From contig NC_036460.1 in NCBI RefSeq assembly GCF_002775205.1, forward strand, positions 17,574,402 to 17,638,401: a DNA stretch of 64,000 nt. Direction: 5' to 3'. The translations under genes and the position numbers were made by a program. Shown piece after piece: positions 23,914 through 36,900 of the stretch (position 1 is the stretch's first letter; each line of letters opens with the position of its first letter). Source of the DNA: Xiphophorus maculatus (taxonomy: Eukaryota; Chordata; Actinopteri; Cyprinodontiformes; Poeciliidae). Under the pieces are notes generated by a model that did no database searches, was not told where the DNA came from, and worked only from the letters and a program-made list of their open reading frames with translations.

Positions 23914-23982
23914 CGCACACACACGCACACACACACGCCCACACACGCCCACACACGCCCACACACCCGCACACACACGCAT
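23914..23982. repeat. Compound CA microsatellite with a CCCACACACG minisatellite core
   Basis: Runs of CA are interrupted by three tandem copies of a roughly 10-base unit CCCACACACG. Minus-strand Val/Cys-rich open frames here are artefacts of the repeat. Confidence 0.95.
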
Positions 23983-24404
23983 ATGGACTGGTGTTTAACC
24001 AAGAGCATGCTTTATCTTTTCAGTCATTTCAGGACAAATGTAAGCATCTTGTCCTCCGAGATCAGATAAAAATGAATCAACACGCTGTCACGTACAGTAA
24101 GTTATATAATGTGTTAAATGTAAAAATATGCAGTTTGCACTTTGTGTATTAAGCTGCATAAAATCAGCGCAGATATATTCATAGATTTCACTTTAGGCTC
24201 TGAGAGAGTCTGAGTAGATGTGATGGATGGTTTCAATGAATGTAAGAATAAAGAACATTTGCACAAAGTAGATGAGCAATCAACTCAATCTACCAGTCTA
24301 AGCTTCAGCCATTCTAGCTGAGCTAAATTTAATCTTCTTCCTTTGCAATGAGTCGCTGCACTTTTAACACTAAGAGTGAAAGAAAACAATTTGATGCACG
24401 ATGC

Positions 24405-24855
24405 TTTTCCTTAAGTATTCCTACCCTTAAATTTATTTCACATTTTGTCACATTACAACAAACTGTCTTCATTTTTAACCTCCACAACACCTCAGATGAC
24501 ACCACCTCCACAGAGGAACACGGTGTTGGCAGCATCTTGCCTTGGAGATCCCTTTCTTCAGCAGGGGCAGCAAATCTAGTTAGAATTGATTTGAGGATAG
24601 AGTTAATTTGGGCTAAATACAGGCCAGGCAAAAAACTCGAGACTGTGGTGGAGAAGATAGCGGCAGGACGTGTGACAATGGACCAGTCAAAGTTCAGACA
24701 TGATAACATATTTTGTAACTAATAATTTTTCTGTTTTTTCTTTCCACTTCACAACTACGCAGCAGTTTGAAATAGTTCATCACATTAAATCCCAATAAAA
24801 TGCACTAAAGCGTGAAATATGAATATATTTAAGGGGTATGAATATTTTTTCAAAG
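24405..24855 (+). mobile_element. Short Tc1-like deletion derivative
   Basis: The left end (aagtattcctacccttaaat, then cacattttgtcacattacaa) and the right end (atttaaggggtatgaatat) are inverted with respect to each other. In between, the plus strand retains a decayed transposase block resembling HGVGSILPW and SLSSAGA. At 450 bp it is a strongly deleted copy. Confidence 0.68.
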
Positions 24856-27800
24856 GCTGCAGCAATCAATCACAACTGCAAGATGATGTTACAGCTGGTA
24901 TGTGTGAGTATGTTGACCTCCAGTGCATCATGATAGTGTAATGTTCCCTGGAGGGGCAATATTTACCACCATTACTGCATCACTGTGCTGAATATCACAT
25001 ATCCTCCGGAGGCTCATGCATATGTAGAAATGTGCTGGAGTTTTAGAAGAAAATAGCTCCCTGATAGCCATAGTCAAGAGTTAGTGTGTGTCAGCAGGTT
25101 GGGAGGAAACCTTGTAGTCTCTGAATCCATACAGATGAAGCGATAACAAGTGATTAAGCAACTTAAGAAGAGACGAGAGTCAGAGCTGACTTTCTCCCAA
25201 ACTAAAATACCTTGTCATCCCTATTTTAAGGTGTAAGATGTGTGATTTTTCATTATAAAATGAAATGGTGTTTTAGCTTATAACGCTCCAATTTAACCAG
25301 AAATCTTGAAAACCTCTTTGGGCTTCTTGAATTTGTGAGAAGCGTTCACAAAAATGATTTCAAATTCTTTCAAATATACACAGAAGTTAAAAAAAAACGT
25401 AACTAGATTTTTGTTTACTCAGGAATTTGCTCCATGTATGAGTGCTTTGAGCATGTAAGCCTCTGCCAGTGGCAATGTTTCTGCTGAAAATCAGCCTGAA
25501 CGTCTGATTAGATGCATTTAAAACGATTTCTTCATTCATTCATCTTCGACTCTGGATTGTTTTTATTATTTTTAAGATCCTTTAATATCTATTTGGTATT
25601 CAAGCTGTCACTTTGGTTTGGTCATTCTAAATGACTAAGCTTTTCTTCAGTCTTAGAAATGACGTGTGCTTCAGTTCTGTGGTTCGGTTCTGTCTCATGA
25701 CCCAATTCATGAAGTAAGTCATCCAGTCTGTGAGTCAGTTTGGATCAAACTCACGTATTGTTGATGACCGGTCCCAACCTCCTGCTATTTCACACACAGG
25801 AACAACAATGCTGTACTTGCATAATTACTAATGTATAGCTGGTCAAATTACTTTTCTAGTTCGCTATTTTTGATGAGCTATAGAGCTAAATATTCACAAG
25901 ATTGATGAATCTTGCATGAATTGTGCCCTGGATGAGCACTAGAAGGCTGTTTTTGTTTGTTTTCACTGCTAGATTAAAGATTAAATTAACTGCTTTATAG
26001 AACCTGTGATCAATGCACAATGATTCAGCCAAGTTCCCAGGCTTGCCTCAATCTGAGGTGGTCCTAAAGCCTAAAACGACTGAAAAACATGCTTTTTGTG
26101 TTTTCACAAATAGGAGAAAGGTCTAATCAACATCTGTTTAAAATAATCTCTATTCTGTGCTGATAAATTCACTAAGTAGCTTTGATCTTGAACTGTAAAT
26201 CATAAAAAGTAATCCAGATTCCAAAAACAAGGGGAAATAGCACTTAAACTTATCACCAAATAGAAATCTATGACAACAGATACCAACCACAAGTTTTAGT
26301 CTCCAACAGTGTCCTGAAACCTTTTTAAAGTGTGCTGTAATTATGAATAAAATCTGTTCTGAACAATTTTGTTGCCCACTGACTGAAAGGCACCCTGGGT
26401 GGTGAGCCGTTTGGAAAACCTCCACATCTTCAACTGCGTTGTGTTAGTTTCCTACTTTTAAGATCAAATATGTCTCAAAGTTTGTGTATTGAGTGGATAA
26501 AAATAGCCGGGTCCATCCCAAACGAGGGGAGTCGGGCCCAAACCATGGATTGGTGGAGTCTTGTTTTTAGAGAGATGGTTTTGTAACTTCTTCCAGACAT
26601 TTTATTGCTGGCAAAGATGTTGTGCCCTTACTCCCCATGGGGTTGTTTACAGCGCATGCAATTTCTGGTAAGTTTCGTCGAGTTGAGGCGATACTTACGT
26701 CATGGTAAAATGTTAGCGATTGGGTAACATCAAATCCAGTCGTTTAAAACTTCTACAGAACCTCTAATAAGCAGTCGTTTCTCAATAGCCAAGGGTTCAG
26801 ATCCTCTGTACAAAGCAAACTCTGTTAGCATACTATCAAATTGTTGTTTTTCTTAGGATGTATATAACCGTTGCTCTTGTAATAAAGTCTTATCTACAAT
26901 AAACTCCCGTAGGGGCTTTAAGCCATTGCAGAGTTTGATTCTACCTTAGGCCGGCTCTGATTATCACAGCTTTTCATCTAAAAGTTTTCATACGACTAGT
27001 TTATGATGTAAAAGGACTTCCACAAATGAAGCATGTTGCATATTAGGTGAAAGATCTTAAAGAAACAATGTAGACACACTGTTAGAAAAAAGTCTTTAAC
27101 CAATTTTAGCTAATAAAATATTGTTTAAGCCTTTTCAAACAAACCCCATCGGCTTCCAAACACAGAGAATACTCCAACCTTTTATGTGAGTTAACACATA
27201 TTTTGCAAAGCAGCACTGTTTGTTGCCATGTCGATGAGCTTCAAAATGCTGACGCAAACAATCCGCCTGAGCTGTTCTGAACTACACAACACAACAGAAA
27301 CAAACTCCGGCAGGAAAAACAAATTGCATAAATGATCAGATGACCTGCAGCTTGCAGGGATCCAGACAGGGTGAAAAATCAAGAGATCCAAAGTAATTTC
27401 AGTGTGTGTAACCTTTTGCATCCTTTTCAGTCAGCCTGCCTCTGCCTTCTCTCCATCTATCTCCGTGCCTCTCAGCCTGTTTGCATATTCATTATTTCTC
27501 TCTGCTGCCTCTCTGTCTATTCATCCGTCCTGCGGCAGGTTGTTTGAGGTCAGCGAGCCGTCCGTTCTGGTCATTTCTGGGTGTCATCACAGAAAGGGCT
27601 ACATGCCACGAGTCCCGCTAACCAGAAAGGAGCCCCCTGCATACACACAACGGCAACAAAGAGGGTTACGTAATGCACCGATGCTGCTGCAGATGCTGCT
27701 TTTGACCGTGATCACAAACAGAAGAAAAAGAGTGAGGGCAAATCTGCTGAGTCCTCCATAAGCTGCACATCCTACGCTGCTCTGACACAATTTGTGCACA

Positions 27801-28803
27801 TGATGTGCTTTTCATCCCACTTTCAATTCACGGTTACAGCCAGACCGGCAGCGTGCAGCAGCATGACATCACTGACTCCACTCCCGACTCGTATCAAATC
27901 TCACTGATGAAGGGACGCTCCTGCTTCCACTCCTCCTTATGCATCATTTTGTGCTGGGATGCTTGCTTTAGGCTCCATACTTTCTGACAGACAGAAGAAA
28001 ACAGCTCAGAACTTGTTGAAATGACTTGTGTTTGTGTAATTTGAGAGCATTTTGGGAGTGGCTGAGTGGTAGATGTGTTAGACACAGACTTGTGCAACTT
28101 TAGTTTGTGCATACAAGCCCTGTCTGTAAAAGATCACCTTTCAGGGCCTTCAGCTCATCTTCGATCCTCTAACATCGACCCCTTGCTCACATGATCGCTG
28201 GCAATCTGCCTGCTTGCGCTGCAATAGAAATAGATCAGTGCTGACCCCCTAAATACACTTCTCAGGACTTTATTCAATTTAACTTAACTTCTTAAAAACA
28301 TCTCACCATATCTACATAGACTCCCCTTGTTTATTCCATTTATATAGCAGTAGTTCTCAAACCTGATAAGATATGAACACAACAATTTCCATGCATGACT
28401 TACTGAAATCAGCACTGAAATTGGACACGGCTCTTTTCCAGCTTTTTATTATGTCACAAAAAAAGAAAATAAGGAAACACTACCTCGGTTGCAGGATGCC
28501 GAATATATAAATGAACTTCTGACATACATAAATGAGTCACACGCGATACTTGACAACCTAATTTAAAGCTAAAGCAAGATTTTGAAGCTACAGAGAAATA
28601 TATAATTATTGGTTCATTTACATTTTTGCTTTAACCTTGCCTTTAATAACAGTATGAAATTTGTTGTGGGGTTTTGCACATAAAAGGTTAGATTTAAATA
28701 CATTCTGAGCCTCCTAAATACCAAAGCGTTGTTATTATAACACTTAAAGCCTTCTAACTGATAGCAGATGTGCTTTTTTGTATACTGTGTGAGTGGTTTA
28801 AAT

Positions 28804-29146
28804 TAGGGCTGCACCGATTTGCATCGCTTTCTGGACAATCGCTGATTACCGATCTTTGACCAATTGATTCCGATTTCGGCTGATACCATTTTTTCTTTTG
28901 TCTGAAATGTCACTAAATATAACAAGAAAGTCACTGTGTTTTCAACAGTGGGGTGACTATTGTTAACAGAAAATGTGCAGACATGGCCTTGTGGGTGGAT
29001 TTGTCAGTCAAATTTCTCTCAGAAGAGAGATGATTAATAAGTTTTAGAACTTATTAATCTTCTATTAAACTGAGGTAGATACGATCGGCCGATCACCGGT
29101 GACCCCAAATTAAGGAAATAGGAGCCGATTTATTATTGCATCACTA
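28804..29146. mobile_element. Non-autonomous hAT element (343 bp) with 8-bp target duplication
   Basis: The element starts TAGGGCTGCA and ends TGCATCACTA, an imperfect terminal inverted repeat of the hAT type. It is flanked on both sides by the identical 8-mer GTTTAAAT (28796-28803 and 29147-29154), the target duplication length expected for hAT. There is no coding capacity. Confidence 0.85.
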
Positions 29147-29706
29147 GTTTAAATAATATATATAAATGATCTACCTGCTCCTGATTTGTATACAAATCAA
29201 GGTATGTATACAACATATCTAATGTAATGTAATCGAATCTAATTTAATATAATATGATATAATGTAAGGGATTTCTACTTTGAAATCTACAGCCACAGAA
29301 TTCAGAAAGGGTAACTCCATGGGCAATGATTAAGTTCATTGTCAAAGTCAGTTGATAACACAATCAACCTAATACAAAATAATAAAATATGTTCTTTAAA
29401 TCCATATTTTTGCTCCTTTGTGTAGAATACACATCTGATTTTATGTATAAGTGGAAAATATTATATTTACAGGGTAAACAAAGTCCATACAAGGGTTAAA
29501 AATGAAGCATGTCCTCCTGGATGTGGGCGCTGACAGATAATGTTAGAGAGAAATCTAATCTCGCGGAGTTACACACGGATTAAAGACATGCAGCCCTGGT
29601 TAGTTTACAGTATAAATGTGTAATTACTGGTGTGAATCAGGTCACAGGAAGTGGCGCACTTTATCTGGGGCAGAACTTCAGCCACCACAGATGGCGGGGA
29701 TGCCTC

Positions 29707-29759
29707 ACCTCACACACACATGCACACACACCTACACACACACACACACACACCCACAC

Positions 29760-29845
<86 letters not shown>
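29707..29845. repeat. (CA)n microsatellite, about 135 bp
   Basis: A long CA tract with a few interruptions near its left end. All open frames through it (His-Thr or Val-Cys repeats on either strand) are repeat artefacts. Confidence 0.98.
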
Positions 29846-29847
<2 letters not shown>

Positions 29848-30278
29848 CTGCCTCTGAAAACAATCCGCAATGATTTTGACAGGTGACTGCCGTCAGCCAT
29901 CACATGACCTGATTATATGATCGCCCGCATCGATCCCGCTGACGTGCAAGTATGGTGGCGCTACGTGCAGGGGTGTCAGCATGAGTTTTTCGTAAAAAAA
30001 AAAAAAAAAAAAAAAACAACAACAGACAAATACAGAAGCTCCAATGCAGAGAATATGTCAGCATCCCCACCATGAGGAAACTGCATCAGCTGCTCATACT
30101 TATGCAATATGCAAAACTTGACTTGAAACGTAACCGCAAATGTTGCCTTAAGTAGAAGACACCTTAATGGGGAAAATTGTGAATGGCCAGATCGCTTCCT
30201 GAATAAGCCTCAAGCAAAGACATGAAAACAGTGCGTAACAAAAATGCACCACCACTACAGTGGGGAAATTAAACGTAC

Positions 30279-30503
30279 CTTTGAGAGGAGTAAAAAAAAC
30301 ACGTCTCTCCACGTAGCCTAAAGAAAACGTCGCAGTTCCTCGTCTTTTTTTTTTGGTGGCGGTGCCAATCCTAAAATCTCTTTCGCATTCCTTCCCCAGG
30401 CAAATTTCCTCCGCTCTCCGGACCTGGCAAGTCCTGCAGAGACGCAATGTTTTGACGCGCAGCGGTGCCCAGCAGAGTTTACTGAGAGACGGACAGAGAT
30501 TGG
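30279..30503 (-). promoter_or_regulatory. ypel2: Probable ypel2 promoter and non-coding first exon
   Basis: This is a locally GC/CpG-richer island in AT-rich DNA. On the minus strand a CCAAT box (30503-30499, in CTCGCCAATCTC) is followed about 220 bases later by a strong donor CTCAAAG/GTACGT at 30279. With the acceptor at 22581 this gives a plausible untranslated first exon, transcription starting roughly at 30420-30440. The position upstream of ypel2 in the right orientation supports the call; transcript data are absent, so it is inference. Confidence 0.5.
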
Positions 30504-30569
30504 CGAGGCGCACAGCCGGAGCGAGATGGCTCCCTCCGAACAAATTCCGCGTTTGCAGTTTTGTTTGAA

Positions 30570-31540
30570 ACCTTTTTCTGCTAGTTTTAGACGAATACTA
30601 CAAAATGAATGATCTACCGTTGTTAACGTATTACCAAAGTCACTAAAAGTCTTTATTTTCTTTCATGACAAAGTCAAGAATTATTATTTTTCTTTTGAAA
30701 AATCACGATCCCGCTTTCGCGACCCTTTAATTCACATATATTCTAGAGTGAATCAGACAAACATAATTTGCTTCTAAAGTATGAACAGCTATTTCTACAG
30801 TAGGTCCAAACACCAGAACCTGGTTTGATTTTATTTCTGATATTTTTAAAATAATATCGAAAGTTGCAAATATTAAAACAGTCATTCTTCATATTTTATT
30901 GACAGTAATACTATTTTTGTAGCTTTTTTAAAAAAAAAAAAAAACAAAAAAAAACAACCAGATCCTATTAATTTAGCAAAACACACTGCATTAAACTTTC
31001 CATGAAAAGTTTTATTTTAGGTTCCATTAAATTTGGGTAAAAGCTTAGACAGTAGCGTTAACTATCTTGGGTCGAGGCTCTTTGTTTTGTTTGTTCTGAT
31101 AATTGATTGACAAGCATATCATCCAATCAGTGAACCGCTACGGCATAGCAACATGGCTCTTATTGGCTGAGGGCAGAGGAGGGCAGCCAATAATCTTCTT
31201 AGCGTTAAATATCTGCGAAGTATTTAAGCAGATTGTGCGTTTGTGGAATTGCATCTTTTATTTAATTAATATTTAATTTGTTCTCTTAATAAAGATTTTA
31301 AATGTATCAGTTAATTATATATAAAAAAAAGAAAACAGCCATTCTAATTTTTTACCCCGTCTTCGTTTACAACTCATTCAAGTTCTCGTGTAAACAGCGC
31401 CCCCTCCTGTCGGTTTAGCAGATGCCTTCCTTTTACACAATGACCTCCCCGCCCCCCCAAAATAAAATTAAAACTAATTGTAATTAATGATTTAACAGCC
31501 CGAATACATCAAGAAATACAGACAAGAATTCATGTGGATG
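30570..31540. other. Intergenic region between ypel2 and gdpd1
   Basis: No coding exon is seen. AT-rich, with an A-rich run near 30930-30957 and a pair of opposed CCAAT boxes at 31160-31193 on the upstream side of ypel2. The pair could be part of the ypel2 control region. Confidence 0.5.
31160..31193. promoter_or_regulatory. Perfect inverted pair of CCAAT boxes
   Basis: TTATTGGCTG (31160-31169) and its exact reverse complement CAGCCAATAA (31184-31193) are separated by 14 bases. CCAAT boxes are NF-Y sites. The pair lies about 660 bp upstream of the inferred ypel2 first exon and downstream of gdpd1. Function is inferred only. Confidence 0.45.
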
Positions 31541-31553
31541 AAAATTCACTTTT

Positions 31554-31627
31554 TATTATCTCTAATCAATAAAATTAGAGATAATATAGACTGTGGGATA
31601 AGGCTTTGAAAAAGCCTAGTCCCACAG
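31554..31627. other. Two adjacent stem-loops
   Basis: The first has perfect 13-bp arms (TATTATCTCTAAT at 31554-31566 and its inverse at 31574-31586) around a 7-base loop CAATAAA. The second has 17-bp arms with two non-Watson-Crick positions (CTGTGGGATAAGGCTTT at 31591-31607, inverse at 31611-31627) around a 3-base loop. They lie beside the candidate gdpd1 polyA signal. Confidence 0.8.
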
Positions 31628-33630
31628 ACTGATGGTGTTCAAACAGAGCAGCTTGTTTGAAGCATGAAGAATAAAAGGACACCAAATACAGCACAGTAAT
31701 TTCACCAATAGTAGATCGGGTTCAGCACAAAAAAAATAAAATAAAATAAATTGTGCAACTCAAGAAACACTATGAAAGTAATCCAATGAAAGCAGTAAAC
31801 AAAAGAGAAACTCTGTTCCCACAGCAAAATACCAAACATCTCATAATACATTCAATCATAACTACATTCATTACAAACATGTGGTCACATGTTTAGATCG
31901 GAAAACATCATTGGTATATTTATGTGTAGTAACCCTATTACACCCTCCTTACAACATCAGTGCAGGAGTATTTGGTGCCAGGATATCATTGTCTTGCGGT
32001 TTTTAATACATTGCAGCTTCAAAAACAGCAGAGAAGTTAAATATCAGAAACATAATTTAGCTCTATTGGGCTGGCATATTATCTAAAGATTAAAATCAGA
32101 CATATGATTTAAATATGTTCACTGTTTCAAAGACACGAGAGAAGATAAGAGATTCAGAAATTGTGCAAAACTCTTCTCTCAAGTCACGGATGAGCAACAT
32201 ATTCATTTGATGTAAGAAAAAAAAAAAGCTAAACAGACATTTCTACATATCAAAATACAACAAAACCAACAAACTGCTGCTGGGTAGTACAGAGAACAAT
32301 AACAATGGGTTTGTCTCTTTCAAGTTTCCTGTAACTACAGAACAGTGGGACCTTAAAACTGAGGACTTCTGCTTTCTTTAGGTCTAGCAGAACATTTTTG
32401 ACTTTCATATAAACTTTTCTTTCAGCTGTCGACAAACTTTTTTTATTGCAAAGGCCAAACAATAGCCTGATTCAAGATACAGCAGCCTAAGAAACCAACG
32501 CTATGCCTACTGTTCAATATTCGAACAGTAAAACCACATGATAAGTCGTAAGAAAATACATTTTCACATAATAATGTCAAGACTCAGATCTGATAAAACT
32601 AGCTGAATATATTTTGGTGGTCATTTTGTCCCACTTTGTTGAAGGACGCCAACACACCAGTGTTAGGTGTTGACTTCCTGCAACACCCAACACTGTTTTC
32701 AGTGCACGTCTAATGTTAGGGGAACAAAACACAACGACTCAAAAAGGGATATGATACAGCAGGTGTAATACAAATAGTTTAGACATTGATTATCACGTAA
32801 ACCAAGATTTCCCCCTTCAATATTTCTTTAGCTGTCAGTCATGTTAGGGGAAGAAAAGTTTTTATCAACATATGTCAGGGGAGAAAGCTGGAATTGAACC
32901 CAAAATCTTTCAACAATGACACAATTAATGTTCCCTAGTTTGAGACAAAGGGAACAGAATGGTCATGTTATTGCCTCTTGGAAAGAGGAAGACAAGGGAC
33001 ACCATGCAGATGAGCCGATGGTCATTTTTAAAGCAGAATTGAATCTTCCTTAACACTTCATCGGCTTTGATGCAGTAATTTAAGGAGTCCATGTTCTATT
33101 TTGTACATGAACATAACTTTCAAGAGGACCAACATGTGTAAAGTCAGGTTGAACAGGAATGAACACTTCAAAGGCATCACTCGGAGTCCCACTGAATTTA
33201 ACTAATGAAATAAATTGACTTAAATGTTTAAAATAAAAAATACAATTGCTTGCAAAATTATATATTTGAAGCTTAAAAATGTGTTTATCTTAATATAGTT
33301 TGTGCTACAACATTAGTTGATTGTGAAAATGGCTCAGCAAATGGTTGGTTACATGTGAACCTTGTGTTTATGAAAGCTTGTTTTATAGCAGCTTGACAGA
33401 TCTAACTGCTTTAGTTTTTTTTTTTTTATAGCTCATAAACACCCTTCACATTTTACGAGGGTTTTATCCAAATCCACGTATCATGTAAGAAAAGAAATGG
33501 CTTTTGTCAAATTAATCAGAGACTTGTTGGGTTAAATGTATAAACCCCATAAATCAGCATTGAAGGTATGCAACCATTCCAGGTAGCTTTTTGTAACCAC
33601 TAACATGCTTAATACCAGGTTTAGTTGTAA

Positions 33631-33806
33631 TTCTCTAACACGGCTGTTGCTACATGATGAATATATTGACAACTCTTATAATTGGTATCAACTCAAACAA
33701 AATCTTCTTGGGATTTTCCTTTTACTACAACTATAAAAGTAGACATCCCCAATACAAGGAGAGTCAATGGAGTCTCATACTTGTGCAACACAATGTGGAA
33801 GTAGGT
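33631..33806. repeat. 176-bp direct duplication, copy 1 (gdpd1 3' UTR)
   Basis: By eye this matches 34303-34478 over its full 176 bases with four substitutions and no indel. It lies just downstream (on the gdpd1 strand) of the terminal coding exon. Confidence 0.93.
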
Positions 33807-33918
33807 CTGCAGGAATGCGTGCAGTAAAAGTGGGTGAATGTGGGGAGCTTGTTTGGCAGGTCAGCGAGCGTGAAGGATAATGACCGTGGAGACAGGCAGA
33901 GAGGTAGGAGTTGGCAGG

Positions 33919-36900
33919 TCACTGGGGTTTAGAAATGCCATTCCTATCCATGAACTCTCTGAGCCTGGTGGGAAAATCTGTCATCACTCCTGTGGCTCCC
34001 AGGTCAAACGCCCTTTGGAAATCCTCCTCGTCATTCAGCACCCAAATGTACACCTGAAACCAGACACACACACAGTTAATCCACGCAGAGACAACAGAAG
34101 GAGGCATCACCCTCCTCATTCTATATTTGAAACATGTGGGACACTTGGACCTTTTCCTGGTAGCTGCATGTAAAGTACAGTAACATTTCCAAACCAGTAA
34201 CTCCCAAACATGTAAGATAAAAAAAAAACCCTCATCATAATCAATTAGCTTTGGAACTCAAAGTAAATAGAAGAAAATAGTAAATTAACCTATAAGTTTT
34301 ATTTCTCTAACACGGCTGTTGCTACATGATGAATATATCGACAACTCTTATAATTGGTATCAACTCAAATAAAATCTTCTTGGGATTTTCCTTTTACTAC
34401 AACTATAAAAGTATACATCCCCAATACAAGGGGAGTCAATGGAGTCTCATACTTGTGCAACACAATGTGGAAGTAGGTTTTCATAACTGCATTTTTTTTT
34501 AGGTTTCATTCATCCTATTAGTTTCATTTGATTTAGTTTTGTGTTTTTAACCCTAAATAGGTTAAAAACCTATTTTAGGACTGAAAAGCAGGTGTAGCCT
34601 CGTGTACCTGTATTCCTCTGGCAGTTAAATGTTGGAAAAGAGCTTTCCTCATCAGCAAACTGCAACACACAAATAAATATCCTTTAGAAAATCATTACAT
34701 CTTGTACAACGCAGGTAGAAAAGCAATTGAACTTATATTAAAATAGGGTTTATTTTTGATTAATCTTTTTCTTTTCTTCACAATTTTCAACAGGGCTCAA
34801 AAATATTAGAAAAGTGAAGTCTGTCTATATTTCAAAAACTCTTTGAGGTCATTTCAGAGAACAACACATTCTAGTTAAGACTTTTGCTTTACAGATTAAA
34901 GCTGTTGGAGTAAAGAGTTTAAAATATTGTAAATCCTATTGGATTTTTTTCTCAGATAGAGGAGGTTTCCAAATCTTTAACCAGCTGTGAAATCTTCTTC
35001 TGAGAAGATCAAATGCAGAGATTAAGATGTGGGATAGGAGCCTCACTATGTACTGGGTCATCAGCTTGTGCGTCTTTTTTACTTCTGTATTATTTTTATT
35101 TTATCAGGATAAAATAGACTAAAAGCCTCTTTTTTAAGGGTGTCATAGTCAAGAGGTGGCAACAAATACAGCACAAAAAGTTACACACTTAAAAGAAAAT
35201 GACAAGCCATCAAAAAAGGTACATGCCATTCAATGTAATTATAATCTCCAAAATAAAGTTGCAAAGTGTTCCGTAAGCATGAGCAAGTCATTTTAACGGC
35301 AGGGCCCAGTACCTGGTATAACAGGAAGCTTTTTATAACCTGCCGTTCAGCCGTTACAAATCTCTGAAATGACCAAAATCTTCAAATCTAGAGCCTCAAC
35401 TCTTTCCTTTATTTATATTCTTCCTTTGAGCTTCATCCTTTGGAAACAAGATTTGTCCTTTCAATGTAATGCAGATGATGGCCAGGTTTGTATCTCATTT
35501 TAAAAGAATAGAAGCTACATCTGGAATGCCTCAGGCCTTCAGAGTAGTATGAAAAAGGTTTATCAACATTTCATATTTAGATGAATTAGAGACTTACGTG
35601 TCTGCAAGCCAGGCAATCAATCGCTGACTCCGCGTTAATCTGCTGGGATCTTTTAGTCTGTTAAAAAAAAAAAAGAATAAAAATAATGCAAAAAGTTAAA
35701 TATCTTAAGTGTCAGCAAAATTGATAAATGTTTAAACTGTGTAAAAGTTTGACAGTCTTTCATTTTTAATGACAGATAATGAATGTGGGAGAAAGATGCC
35801 ACAGTTCAGGATATTCTCAACTCAAATTTTACAGTTGTATCGTCTCTTGGACTTTCATTCATTTGTTAATAAATCCTCAATTAATAGAGTTGAGCCACTA
35901 AAATCTGTTGCCTAATCAACATCCTTATTACGGTTCTGTAACAACCACATAAGTAGATCACATAATCTTATGTAACATTGCTGTTTTTTTGAAAGTGGGA
36001 TGTTAAGATACCCAAAGTCTTTGTGATGTCTGCAACAGTTAGTAAGCAACTCCACAAGATAACGCTGGGGTCAGAATTAGGGACAAAGAATAGCAAACAC
36101 TGGAGAATCCATTAAAGCATCGAGTTCACAGCTTGGAAGAAAGGAGAAGTCAATCCTAGACAAAGTTTAATGAAGACACAATATGTTTTGACTATCAGAG
36201 GAATGAACTTAAAGTCCAACTAAACAACCCCACTCAATGAAAACTCTTCAATACTTCAGCTCACTTCTTGGGATCTTGTCAACATAAGGAGTTTCACCAC
36301 TGCAGTCAGAAACTTTGGCCTTACATAACACACTAATATGTCTGATAAAGACACATAATGTGACTAAAAGATTAAAAAGTATTTTTTTAGGGATGTGTTG
36401 TGGTGGCGCAGGGGTTAAGCACAACCCACATAAGGAGGCCTTAGTCCTCGACGCGGCTGTCGCAGGTTCGATTCCTGGCCTGGCGACCTTTGCCGCATGT
36501 CTTCCCCCTTCTCTCATTACCTACTTTCCTGTCAAGTAACTATCAAATAAAGGCCACTAGAGCCAATAAAACCTTTAAAAAAAAAGAAGTATTTTTTAAA
36601 TGTTGACCTTTTCTAAAAATGTAAAGCTTGATATAGCATTTAGGATTAGATTCACAGGTTTAACTATGGCAAATACAAATGAAACATATTTTTAATAGAA
36701 ATAATTTTTTTTAAAAACTAATCAATCAGCTTTATTGCAATTTTTTAAAATAAAAAACTTAGGCACATTGTAGATATTTATTCATTGTGCTCATGTGACA
36801 GAACAGCTACATGTTTTCTATTTGTTGTCTCAGGAGGAAATGCTGTCATGACCCACTGAAACTTGTTAAACTCGTTATTTTGAATGACATTGGAGTCACA

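Larger units (their letters stand above)
22582..30278 (-). other. Probable first intron of ypel2
   Basis: This 7.7-kb interval has no recognisable coding exon on either strand. It holds a CA-rich compound microsatellite (23914-23982), a Tc1 relic (24405-24855), a hAT MITE with target duplication (28804-29146) and a long (CA)n tract (29707-29845). Open frames such as 27402-27761 show no homology or codon bias and are left out. The segment 26430-26960 contains a TATA box followed closely by AATAAAG, as in LTRs, but no termini could be defined. Confidence 0.5.
31550..33918 (-). other. gdpd1: Possible gdpd1 3' UTR
   Basis: On the minus strand the interval after the gdpd1 stop has no further exon and reaches a candidate AATAAA at 31557-31552, just past two tandem stem-loops (31554-31627). 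It includes one copy of the 176-bp duplication (33631-33806). The UTR length (about 2.4 kb) is inferred, and an earlier polyA site is possible. Confidence 0.35.

Noticed and set aside
27402-27761. 119-codon frame with a hydrophobic start
   Set aside because: Intronic, low-complexity Ser/Leu composition, no splice context or family match.
29616-29903. His/Thr- and Val/Cys-repeat open frames
   Set aside because: Artefacts of the (CA)n tract.
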